Of a stretch of DNA of 64,000 nucleotides, positions 36,714-44,421 are shown one piece after another. Each line of letters starts with the position of its first letter. The first letter of the stretch is position 1. Location of the stretch: positions 3,968,001 through 4,032,000 of the forward strand of contig OZ250151.1 of assembly GCA_965237725.1 (NCBI GenBank), given 5' to 3'. The notes under the pieces were generated by a model. The model saw only the letters and a program-made list of their open reading frames with translations. It did no database searches and was not told the DNA's origin. Source of the stretch: G965237725 sp965237725. Lineage in GTDB: Bacteria > Pseudomonadota > Gammaproteobacteria > Arenicellales > Poriferihabitantaceae. Position numbers and translations under genes: made by a program.

Positions 36714-36880
36714 TTCCGGGATGACGGGTTGTATGGATTTGTGTGGTGCTCGAACCAGGATTACTCGGTACATCCCTGTACCTCGCCCTCTGGGCAGCGA
36801 CGTAATACATCGCTGTGCCGCATCGCTCCCGGTGATGTTGGTCGAACCAACAGGTTCTCATCAAACCGCCAAGAGCGCCA

Positions 36881-36904
36881 CAAAAAAACCACCTAAAAGG
36901 TGGT
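36881..36904 (-). terminator. Duplicated terminator hairpin (distal copy)
   Basis: Copy of the tRNA terminator displaced by 168 bases: ACCACCT and AGGTGGT stem with a reverse-strand T-tract. Confidence 0.7.
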
Positions 36905-37048
36905 CTTTGTGTGGCGCCCTCGGCAGGATTACTCGGTACATCCCTGTACCTCGCCCTCTGGGCAGCGACGTAATACGTCGCTGTGCCGCATCGCTCCCTG
37001 CGATGCTGGTCGAACCAACAGGTTCTCATCAAACCACCAAGAGCGCCA

Positions 37049-37072
37049 CAAAAAAACCACCTAAAAGGTGGT
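37049..37072 (-). terminator. Rho-independent terminator of tRNA-Arg
   Basis: On the reverse strand, ACCACCT-TTT-AGGTGGT followed by seven T, starting about eight bases after the encoded CCA of the tRNA. Confidence 0.85.
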
Positions 37073-37079
37073 CTTTGTG

Positions 37080-37416
37080 TGGCGCCCTCGGCAGGATTCG
37101 AACCTGCGACCTATCGCTTCGTACTACTATAGCTTTTGCTACCTCCACTAGTGAATATGGAGTTTGTAGTCTGGACTTTACCTTCACCCTAGTTCAATCA
37201 CTAAGAATAATCCTTAAGGCTAAACCGTAGGCGCTGCCCGTCAAGTCTCTACACCTTCCTGATGAAATTAATCATCAGGCTTGGCTCGGTATTGCCAGCG
37301 ACAATGTCGTTGAGGTTTCACCGAATTTGAGCAGATTCACATGGATCGTTTCCGATTCCAGTGCCCAATGTTCGTAAATTAGGAGGCGATCGCTCTATCC
37401 CCTGAGCTACGAAGGC
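37080..37416 (-). tRNA. tRNA-Arg(CCU), split by a group I intron
   Basis: Exon 1 is 37416-37381 and exon 2 is 37119-37080 (76 nt spliced, CCA encoded). The acceptor stem pairs GCCTTCG with CGAGGGC (one G-U), the anticodon stem pairs ATCGC with GCGAT around the loop CTCCTAA, and the T-arm reads GCAGGTTCGAATCCTGC. The anticodon is therefore CCU, decoding AGG. The intron enters right after anticodon base U36. The tRNA has a TATAAT box 11 bases upstream and a terminator after the CCA. It would not be found by scanners that assume an uninterrupted gene. Confidence 0.93.
37120..37380 (-). ncRNA. Self-splicing group I intron (IC3-type) in tRNA-Arg
   Basis: 261 nt. Conserved core segments on the reverse strand: CAAATTCGGTGAAACC (37314-37329), AATACCGAGCCAAGCC (37278-37293), GGTGTAGAGACTTGACGGGC (37236-37255) and AAGGTAAAGTCCAGACTAC (37166-37184), which correspond to the P, Q, R and S elements and closely match the Azoarcus tRNA-Ile and cyanobacterial tRNA-Leu introns. 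The 5' exon ends in CCU, which can pair with GGG at intron positions 15-17 to form a three-base-pair P1 with U-G at the splice site. The intron ends in G. No endonuclease frame is present. Confidence 0.93.
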
Positions 37417-37426
37417 ATCGAGCCGA

Positions 37427-37432
37427 ATTATA
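37427..37432 (-). promoter_or_regulatory. -10 box of the tRNA-Arg promoter
   Basis: TATAAT on the reverse strand, followed by a GC-rich discriminator (TCGGCTCG) just before the tRNA 5' end. The -35 element is weak. Confidence 0.5.
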
Positions 37433-37476
37433 TCAGTAAAATTTTACCGACCATAACTCGACGCTACAATTTAGCA

Positions 37477-38262
37477 CTACAACTTATAACGGGCATTCAT
37501 GCGATCAAGTTTGCGCAACCAGCCGTCCCATTGCAGCGAACCATCAAATACATTTTTATTGTTGGGATCGTCGGTGAATTCGTGGGAGAGTTTTTCCGCC
37601 AATTCAGACTCGAAAGGATATACCGTCTTGTTTGACTGCAGTGCTTTTAGCTGACAGTCGCAAGCGTATTCCAGGGTAATGGCCAGGAACAGGGTTTCCG
37701 CTACGCTGGACCCTGCGATGAGAATACCGTGATTACGAATCATGGCAATTTTCTTGCCATTCATTTGTTTGACAATATTACGAAACGCGTCTTCATCATT
37801 GCCAATTTCGCAATCAATATAGACAATCTGGTTCAATACAATTAATGCGTGTTGAATCACAGGCATCAAACCATCTTCGATAGACGCTACTACGGTGCTT
37901 GCGGGGATATGTGTGTGTAATACGCAGTTAACATCGGGTCGTGCTATCAACACCTCTTTAGTCTGGGCACAGGACGAGTAATTTAATGGGTGGCCAGGAC
38001 CTGCATCGGGCTGTTCATCGAATCGGACTTTAATCAGATCGGATGCGTTGACTTCCTCAAAGAACATGCGATAGGGTTTTAACAGGTAGGCATCGGGCTG
38101 ATCCGCGACCCGGACCCCGAGCACCCCTTCAACGAGATCGGTTAGATTGTATAATTCGAGCAAGTGATGCCCGGCTGCACATTCAACCCGACTATGCCAT
38201 TCTGCATCTGATATATCTTTTAGTTTTTTATGCAGGGAATGGGTATTGGAAATTTTAGCCAT
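37477..38262 (-). CDS. Class II aldolase/adducin-family protein
   Basis: 261 residues. Zinc histidines in LHTHIPAS and a third in MIRNHGILIAG, with the N-terminal RVECAAGHHLLELYNLTDLVEG typical of the adducin-like subgroup rather than of sugar-phosphate aldolases such as AraD. Members catalyse retro-aldol or decarboxylation reactions on small hydroxy acids or are of unknown function. It lies directly upstream of tRNA-Arg on the same strand. Confidence 0.88.
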   Translation of the reverse strand: MAKISNTHSLHKKLKDISDAEWHSRVECAAGHHLLELYNLTDLVEGVLGVRVADQPDAYLLKPYRMFFEEVNASDLIKVRFDEQPDAGPGHPLNYSSCAQTKEVLIARPDVNCVLHTHIPASTVVASIEDGLMPVIQHALIVLNQIVYIDCEIGNDEDAFRNIVKQMNGKKIAMIRNHGILIAGSSVAETLFLAITLEYACDCQLKALQSNKTVYPFESELAEKLSHEFTDDPNNKNVFDGSLQWDGWLRKLDRMNARYKL

Positions 38263-38349
38263 TACATTTTCTCCGGAACTGGGGACTTCTCTGGATCATA
38301 GATGACACGTTATCCGTGTGCAATGAATTCCGAAACGTTTTAACTGATT

Positions 38350-39510
38350 ATGAAACATCGTTCAAACTCAACCAATATTACAAACTGGCGGCAAGGCGCC
38401 CATAGCTCCTGGGCATTTCAGCATGTTCGTGAAATTTTGCCTACTGCAGCCATACCCGGCGCAGCAAAATCTCCTATGTCACCGAGTGAGTCAAATTTGG
38501 ATATGGGAGACTTAAAATTATCCGGACCAAAAGGAAACTGGAATATTGATGAATTACACCAACAAAGTTTTACCGATAGTTTTCTGGTCTTGCACAAGGG
38601 GCAAGTCGTCCATCGTTGGCACGCTAGTCACGTGGAGGCGAGTCTGCCGCATATTGTGTTTTCCGTAAGCAAGTCCATCACTGCAACGGTCTGTGGCATC
38701 CTGCAATCGAGGGGCGTGATCGATTCCAATGCGCGGGTGACAGACTATCTTCCTGATGCGAAAAACAGTGTTTATGCAGACTGCACCGTTCAGCATGTAC
38801 TCGATATGTCCGTAGCCATTAATTTTGATGAAAATTATGCAGAACCCGAAGGGGATTATCTGAATTATCGCAAAGCATCGGGATGGAATGCGGTGGACCA
38901 AAATAATCCAGGACCGGATCTGGAATCTTATCTATATACATTGCAAAAGCTGGACGAGCCCCATGGTGAAGTATTTCGTTATCGTTCTCCTAATTCGGAT
39001 TTGCTTGGTTTGATTGTGGAAAGGGCGGCAAAAAAGCCCTTTGCATCGGTGGTTTCAGATTTACTTTGGAAACCCATGGGCGCCCAATCCGAGGGCTATG
39101 TTTCCCTGGATCGCGCGGGTATGGCGCGTAGCGCAGGAGGTATTTGTACAACCTCGGATGATCTCGCACGATTGGGTCAATTGATTCTGGATAAAGGCAG
39201 GGCGCTAGACGGAACACAGGTCCTGTCCGAGGAATGGATTAACGACACCTGGAATAATGGCAATCACTCGGCCTGGGAGAAAGGCGGATCAGCCTATATG
39301 TTACCCCAGGGTCGCTACCGGAATAAATGGTATCAATCTGGAGATGATGAAAACGCTATGTGGGCCTTAGGTATTCATGGGCAGTTTTTATATATAAATC
39401 CTAATCGCTCCGTAGTCATTGTTAAACAGTCCTGTCAGCCACAGCCCATAGACGGCCCGGGGGACATGGCGGTTATGGCATCTATAGTACAAATCGCAAA
39501 AGCAATTTAA
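38350..39510 (+). CDS. Beta-lactamase-family serine hydrolase (6-aminohexanoate-dimer hydrolase-like)
   Basis: 386 residues. The active-site S-x-x-K lies in FSVSKSITATVCGIL, the tyrosine motif in FRYRSPNSDLLG, and the third motif in GIHGQFLYINP in place of KTG. This pattern belongs to class C beta-lactamase-like esterases and amide hydrolases such as NylB. No signal peptide is visible, so it is probably cytoplasmic. It is likely an esterase or amidase rather than an antibiotic-resistance enzyme. Confidence 0.88.
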   Translation: MKHRSNSTNITNWRQGAHSSWAFQHVREILPTAAIPGAAKSPMSPSESNLDMGDLKLSGPKGNWNIDELHQQSFTDSFLVLHKGQVVHRWHASHVEASLPHIVFSVSKSITATVCGILQSRGVIDSNARVTDYLPDAKNSVYADCTVQHVLDMSVAINFDENYAEPEGDYLNYRKASGWNAVDQNNPGPDLESYLYTLQKLDEPHGEVFRYRSPNSDLLGLIVERAAKKPFASVVSDLLWKPMGAQSEGYVSLDRAGMARSAGGICTTSDDLARLGQLILDKGRALDGTQVLSEEWINDTWNNGNHSAWEKGGSAYMLPQGRYRNKWYQSGDDENAMWALGIHGQFLYINPNRSVVIVKQSCQPQPIDGPGDMAVMASIVQIAKAI

Positions 39511-39519
39511 TCGATAAAA

Positions 39520-40386
39520 TTATATTGCAGGACTCAATTCATGGCCTTCGATTGTGATTCTGTGCATAAATCTGCGCTCACCGTGGTAGTCATTTAGAGC
39601 GACGTGATGAGTTGCCCGATTATCCCAGATGGCCATCGATCCTTTTTCCCACTTAAATCGACAGGTGAATTCATTTTGTCGCGCGTGGGCATATAAATAG
39701 TCGAGCAAGGGCTGTGACTCTTCTTTGGTCCAGCCTTCAAATTTCACAGTGAAATTACCATTCACATAAAGTGCAGGTCGGCCTGATAACGGGTGCTTGA
39801 TGATTACTGGATGGGTGGCGTCCTGGATCGCGTCTGCCATACTATGGAATCGGTTGCCGATGTCATTCATGTCAACATTTTCGTAAGCCTCAATTCCGAA
39901 TACCTGCCGACTGGAATGCTCAGCCCGCATGCTCATGAGCATGGCCTTCAGTCCATCGGACAAATGATCTACCGCAGCATACATACTGGAAAACAGGGTG
40001 TCGCCACCAACTCTGGGCACTTCTCGGGCGTACAGAATCGAGCCCATTGCCGGCACCTGATCATAAGAATGATCGGTATGCCATGAAGCGCCGATATTGA
40101 TTTTTTGATCGGGTTCTTTGAGAACTTCGGCGATTAAAGGATGGGAATCGGAATGCTGAAAAAAACGATTAACGTTAATCTCACCCCAGCGTCGGGCAAA
40201 TTCGATGTGCTGATCGGGAGTTATATCCTGATCGCGAAAAAATATCACCCCATAGTCTACAAATGCCTGGCGAATATCGAAAAATTGCTCGTCGCTGATA
40301 CCCGATGCGATATCTACTCCGGATATTTCTCCACCCACGTACGTGCTCACAGGTTTGACCTGAATGGTTTCATAGTGAATTGTCAT
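39520..40386 (-). CDS. TauD/TfdA-family 2OG-Fe(II) dioxygenase
   Basis: 288 residues. His103 and Asp105 (SWHTDHSYD) with the distal His in IWDNRATHHVALNDY form the iron site; RRFMHRITIEG provides the 2-oxoglutarate arginine. N-terminal GGEISGVDI and VIFFRDQDIT are standard. Substrate unknown. One of four TauD-type genes in the window (15769, 18936, 39520, 44422). Convergent with the serine hydrolase gene. Confidence 0.92.
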   Translation of the reverse strand: MTIHYETIQVKPVSTYVGGEISGVDIASGISDEQFFDIRQAFVDYGVIFFRDQDITPDQHIEFARRWGEINVNRFFQHSDSHPLIAEVLKEPDQKINIGASWHTDHSYDQVPAMGSILYAREVPRVGGDTLFSSMYAAVDHLSDGLKAMLMSMRAEHSSRQVFGIEAYENVDMNDIGNRFHSMADAIQDATHPVIIKHPLSGRPALYVNGNFTVKFEGWTKEESQPLLDYLYAHARQNEFTCRFKWEKGSMAIWDNRATHHVALNDYHGERRFMHRITIEGHELSPAI

Positions 40387-40499
40387 GAAAAAATTCTACC
40401 TGGTTAAGTGAATATGGGAATCCTGATATTACTACGACTATAATAAAGTTTTCACTTCAATTTACTATAATTGATTCTTTTGAATGGAGATAAATAGAT

Positions 40500-42203
40500 T
40501 TGAGATTATTTAATCTTGATCTTCATATTAGTGTCATTGCTGATGTGGAACATGTTTTTAAAAAATTGTTTCCTGACGCTGAAATCACCAAATGGAGTAT
40601 AAGTGGCCACACCTGGGTATTTAACCGACAGCGAGACAATGTACGTGTCGTTAATGAAAAGACCTGGCTGGATTTCGACCTAAACCTTGTCGATCAGTTT
40701 CATCATTGCTACGGAAACATGTTGCAACATTTTGATGGATTCATAGTCACCCATAGTCCAGTATTTGCATTGCTCTATGAGAAATTCGGTAAACCAATTT
40801 TCATGGTGAATTCCACACGCTATGAAATGCCTTATTGCTGGCGTCCAAATGCGGATATGCGTACGTACCTGGAAAAACAGCTCAAGTCTATGAGTGATAC
40901 CGGCCAGCTGATACCAGTAAGTAATAACAAGGCGGATCAGGCGTATATTCGCCTGGGCGCGGGGGTTGTGAGCGAACATATTCCCAGTCTGTGTCTCTAC
41001 ACCGAAGCCGACTATCAACCTGCACACGATGAATTTGTTGTCTTCAATGACGGCCAATTCCCATCAATTCCAAACACTATGCACCACAAGGCACTGGGAC
41101 GATATAGCTGGAAAGAGCTGTATCAGTATCGCGGCATTGTGCATATGCCTTACGATGTCAGCACCATGTCAGTTTTTGAGCAATATAGTGCAAATGTGCC
41201 GCTGTTTTTCCCAACCAAACGATTTCTCAAAGAGCAGATACAAAAAGAAACCATCAATTTTAATGGCCCCTATTCACGGCAGGATTATGCCCCACGATTA
41301 ACCGCGGCAGTCGGTCCGAACTGGGTCGACTTCTGGTTGGATCGAGCGGATTATTATGATACTGATAATATGAAATACATTACTTATTTCGATAATTTTG
41401 AGGACTTAAAGGAAATACTAGCAACGGTAGATACTGATGCAATCAGTAACGACATGACGGCTTGGAATTATCAGCGTCAGAGGGCTGCGCTTGAGAAATG
41501 GAAAGAATTGATCGATAAGTCCTACCAGCCTGCTCATTTTAAAATGATCGATGGCGTTGGCCAGATAAATATGCAAAGCCAGTTGGGTCAAAAACTACTT
41601 GAGATTGCCCTCAATCCGCGATTCCAAACCTACCTCGAAATTGGAAGCTGGAATGGCGAAGGATCAACAGTATGTTTAATGAATGGTTTGATGCAGCGCC
41701 AGGATGGCAGTACATTGTATTCAATCGAGGTTGATCAGGACATGCATCATCGTGCCTGCCAGTTCTGGTCCTGGGTTCGACAATCACAATATGCTGATCG
41801 GTTACACCTGATACACGGTCGTATTACCAATAATGGATTGATGTCACCTTCGGATATTGAATCACATTCACTATTTCCTCTGGTTAAAGAACACTACAAA
41901 TTGCACTACGAAAACGATGTAAATAATTATCAGAGTGCTAAAAATATTTATCACCAACTTCCCGAGTCTATTGATGTCGTCGTACTGGATGGCGGTGAAT
42001 TTTCTACCGAAGCCGAGTATCGTCTAATTTACGAGGATAAATCGCCCAAGGTTGTGGTGCTCGATGATACTCGGGCAATCAAATGTAATGCTATTCGTGA
42101 AGAGTTATTGAACGATGCAAACTGGCGCGTGTATTACGACAACACAGAAGCTCGAAACGGAGAATCCATTTTTATAAGGAACGAAGAGCTTGAATCATTT
42201 TAA
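40500..42203 (+). CDS. Two-domain protein: glycosyltransferase-like N-terminus plus SAM-methyltransferase-like C-terminus
   Basis: 567 residues from TTG 40500, with GGAGA upstream. The N-terminal 330 residues (MRLFNLDLHISVIADVEHVF, GFIVTHSPVFALLYEKFGKPI, IVHMPYDVSTMSVFEQY) look like a GT-B-type domain without an obvious catalytic signature. From about residue 375 a Rossmann methyltransferase-like domain follows: YLEIGSWNGEGSTVCL as the SAM loop, LYSIEVD as the acidic strand, and VVVLDGG. The combination suggests modification of a surface glycan or other sugar-bearing molecule. I do not recognise a named family. Confidence 0.75.
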   Translation: MRLFNLDLHISVIADVEHVFKKLFPDAEITKWSISGHTWVFNRQRDNVRVVNEKTWLDFDLNLVDQFHHCYGNMLQHFDGFIVTHSPVFALLYEKFGKPIFMVNSTRYEMPYCWRPNADMRTYLEKQLKSMSDTGQLIPVSNNKADQAYIRLGAGVVSEHIPSLCLYTEADYQPAHDEFVVFNDGQFPSIPNTMHHKALGRYSWKELYQYRGIVHMPYDVSTMSVFEQYSANVPLFFPTKRFLKEQIQKETINFNGPYSRQDYAPRLTAAVGPNWVDFWLDRADYYDTDNMKYITYFDNFEDLKEILATVDTDAISNDMTAWNYQRQRAALEKWKELIDKSYQPAHFKMIDGVGQINMQSQLGQKLLEIALNPRFQTYLEIGSWNGEGSTVCLMNGLMQRQDGSTLYSIEVDQDMHHRACQFWSWVRQSQYADRLHLIHGRITNNGLMSPSDIESHSLFPLVKEHYKLHYENDVNNYQSAKNIYHQLPESIDVVVLDGGEFSTEAEYRLIYEDKSPKVVVLDDTRAIKCNAIREELLNDANWRVYYDNTEARNGESIFIRNEELESF

Positions 42204-42231
42204 GTGGTTTTAATCGTGCATAATCAGGTAT

Positions 42232-42253
42232 GCTTTAATCAGAGACACCCTAG
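42232..42253. repeat. Degenerate solitary MITE end
   Basis: GCTTTAATCAGAGACACCCTAG resembles the right terminal repeat of the MITE family with several changes. No second end or core is present. It lies in the 216-base gap before the gene at 42420. Confidence 0.4.
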
Positions 42254-42419
42254 TTATGAATAAAATTACCCTGATTATTGTAGGCAAGTTAGCTCATAAT
42301 TTAGTGCTAAAAATTTTGCGTTCACTATAAATCCTCGACGAATATGCTATCCAGTGAAGAAATACCGCCTATAGATATAAAATTGAATGTAATGATCTCA
42401 ATTTTATTCATTGCGAAGT

Positions 42420-42863
42420 ATGACAATAGTAACGCCTGACATCGCCTATAAAAACTATAAGGACAACAGGTCCTGTGGTTCCGCAGGCGAAGCCTTAATG
42501 ATTTATATTGGCGCATTCGAAGCAATGGATGCTGACATTATTTCTGAGCTATCAAGTCATGCGCTTGTGGAAATACCTCTGTTAAAGCCAAATCGCCTGT
42601 TTGGGAAATCAGAAATTCTACGAGGACATACTGCAATTTTTGCTTCTCTGGAAAAGGCCTCGTTTCTAATCACCGGAGAATTAGCGGAAACCCAGCATGC
42701 AGCAATATGTTTTTCTGATACTCAGATCAGTAGGAATTCGGGCGAGGCGGAACATTATGTGATGGCGTTAGTAGCAGAAACGAAAAATGAGCAGCTGCAC
42801 CGGATTAGTCTGTACTTTAATTCACGAAATGTACGACGCTGGTCCGATGAGACTATTGTCTAA
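42420..42863 (+). CDS. SnoaL/NTF2-like protein
   Basis: 147 residues from the ATG at 42420. The helical start (GEALMIYIGAFEAMDADIISELSSHALVEIP) followed by strands and HRISLYFNSRNVRRW fits the NTF2-like/SnoaL cone fold. No catalytic motif is evident. It lies 18 bases before the SnoaL-DmdA-like fusion gene and is probably its operon partner; it may bind a substrate or intermediate. Confidence 0.72.
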   Translation: MTIVTPDIAYKNYKDNRSCGSAGEALMIYIGAFEAMDADIISELSSHALVEIPLLKPNRLFGKSEILRGHTAIFASLEKASFLITGELAETQHAAICFSDTQISRNSGEAEHYVMALVAETKNEQLHRISLYFNSRNVRRWSDETIV

Positions 42864-42881
42864 CAACAAGGTATCTGGAAG

Positions 42882-44378
42882 ATGAATGCCCTGACTGCGT
42901 TTGAAGCCTATTGTGAAGCCTGGGTTCGTCACGATTATAAGGCCCTGGCTGAATTATTCACCGATGATGGTGTGTTTGAAGCATCCGGCCTCGATTCGCC
43001 CATAACAGGAAAAGAAAAGCTCCAACAACAGCTACGAATTATTTCAAAATCTCATAGCGATATCGAGACAGAAACGCGCATAGCCATTGAAACACCTAAA
43101 GGCGCTTATATCGAAGGTACTTATAAGGCAAAAATTGCTGGTGCCGGCGGTAAGATTGATGGGTCGCCGATACGCGCAGATTTTAGATACGTCGCTTCCA
43201 TTGAAATGTGTGATGGCAAAATATCCCGACTCGTAGAAATTTATGATGCACGGCCGTTGTACGCTGAGGAACGTCAACGCATGTGGACCATGAATCGACT
43301 GAGTCCATACTGGCAGGGCACCGTCGACGCCAAATGTATGGAGTGGAGCGTTTATAACAATATGTTTTTTCCAATGATTTACAGCCGTGCACCCTACGAA
43401 GATTATGCGGCGTTACTCGAAGGCGTAACCCTTTGGGACGTGGGGCTGGAACGGCAGACGCAGTTGAAGGGTCCGGATGCGGTTAGATTTCTGGATTATC
43501 TATGTTGTCGGGACATGTCAAAAATGCAGCCTGGTGACTGTCGCTATGCCCTGATGTGTGACGACCATGGCATCATACTGGGAGATCCTGTAGTTGTGAT
43601 GCCGGAAAAGGATGTAATCTGGATTTCCCACGGCAATACCGATATGACCTTGTGGGCCCGGGGAATCGCCATGAATTCCCACTGGAAGGTTGAAGTATCA
43701 GAACCCGATGTTGCGCCACTACAGGTTCAGGGCCCGAAATCCATCGTGGTCATGAATGCACTATGTAAGCAACCTCTAGATGATTTAAAGAATTACAAAT
43801 GCGTGACCACAGAAGTTGCCGGACAAAAGGTTGTAGTGTCTCGCACCGGTTGGAGCGGTGGTGCTGGTTATGAAATATTTCCCTATGGCAGTGATCGCGC
43901 TATGGAGTTGTGGAATGCCATTCTGGAGAAAGGGAAGCCCTATGGCTTAAAGGTCACGGGTCCTATTGTTCACCGAGCCATTGAACGGGGAGTTACCGAT
44001 ACCGGGTATTACTCCAATTCAGGCATGAATGCTCTGGAAGATACCGGAGGGGCGCTGGTTGATCTGGACGGCGATACCGATTTTATTGGCAAGGCAGCAT
44101 TAACTGAAATCAAACGACTGGGCGTCAAGCGTCATTCCGTAGGATTGTTCATAGAAGGAGAAGTTCCGCGGCTGGAGTGGTTCTGGGGCCTAACAGGCGA
44201 AGATGGAACCGACGGCGCGGTGCGCTGGGCGATTCATTCATTTGAATTTGACCGCAGTATCGGAATCGCAGTTGTAGATAAATCGATTAAAACCGGTGAT
44301 ATTGTTGATGTAACCCATCCATGGGGCACGGTGAAAGCGGAAGTGACAAAATTACCCTTTGTTGATCGGAAGAATTGA
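42882..44378 (+). CDS. SnoaL domain fused to a DmdA/GcvT-like demethylase
   Basis: 498 residues. Residues 1-125 form a SnoaL/NTF2-like domain (FEAYCEAWVRHDYKALAELFTDDGVFE). Residues about 135-498 form a GcvT-fold domain close to dimethylsulfoniopropionate demethylase: VYNNMFFPMIY, LWDVGLERQTQLKGPDAVRF, RDMSKMQPGDCRYALM, LQVQGPKS and SRTGWSGGAGYEIFPYGSD all have direct counterparts in DmdA. It would transfer a methyl group to tetrahydrofolate. True DmdA proteins are about 370 residues and lack the N-terminal domain. Whether the substrate is DMSP or another methylated compound is open. Confidence 0.86.
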   Translation: MNALTAFEAYCEAWVRHDYKALAELFTDDGVFEASGLDSPITGKEKLQQQLRIISKSHSDIETETRIAIETPKGAYIEGTYKAKIAGAGGKIDGSPIRADFRYVASIEMCDGKISRLVEIYDARPLYAEERQRMWTMNRLSPYWQGTVDAKCMEWSVYNNMFFPMIYSRAPYEDYAALLEGVTLWDVGLERQTQLKGPDAVRFLDYLCCRDMSKMQPGDCRYALMCDDHGIILGDPVVVMPEKDVIWISHGNTDMTLWARGIAMNSHWKVEVSEPDVAPLQVQGPKSIVVMNALCKQPLDDLKNYKCVTTEVAGQKVVVSRTGWSGGAGYEIFPYGSDRAMELWNAILEKGKPYGLKVTGPIVHRAIERGVTDTGYYSNSGMNALEDTGGALVDLDGDTDFIGKAALTEIKRLGVKRHSVGLFIEGEVPRLEWFWGLTGEDGTDGAVRWAIHSFEFDRSIGIAVVDKSIKTGDIVDVTHPWGTVKAEVTKLPFVDRKN

Positions 44379-44421
44379 GCAACGTACCTGTTATTTAACT
44401 TTATAACTTCAATAGATATTC

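Larger units (their letters stand above)
36572..37079. other. 508-base structured repeat region next to tRNA-Arg
   Basis: Made almost entirely of two tandem repeat families (65-bp unit twice, 168-bp unit twice) that are rich in short inverted repeats. Long frames across it are artefacts of repetition; none has coding character. Confidence 0.75.
36763..37098. repeat. 168-bp tandem duplication carrying the tRNA-Arg 3' end and terminator
   Basis: Units 36763-36930 and 36931-37098 are nearly identical. Each includes dyads GGTACA-TCCC-TGTACC, CCC..GGG and GCGACGTAATACGTCGC, a terminator hairpin, and a 19-base stretch (TGGCGCCCTCGGCAGGATT) that is the 3' end of tRNA-Arg with its CCA. Only the right-hand 19-mer is part of the functional tRNA. 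Further left, a degenerate version (TGGTGCTCGAACCAGGATT) ends near 36762. Confidence 0.92.

Noticed and set aside
36763..37098. Attachment sites of an integrated element at tRNA-Arg
   Set aside because: The duplicated 19-base tRNA ends are only 168 bases apart, with no integrase or cargo between them.
36541..37230. Long forward frame of about 230 codons across the repeat region and tRNA
   Set aside because: It is made of tandem repeats, terminators and the antisense of the tRNA-Arg exon and intron; its periodic translation reflects the repeat, not a protein.
38350..39510. Antibiotic-resistance beta-lactamase
   Set aside because: The motifs (SVSK, YRS, HGQ) fit esterase/NylB-like hydrolases and there is no export signal.
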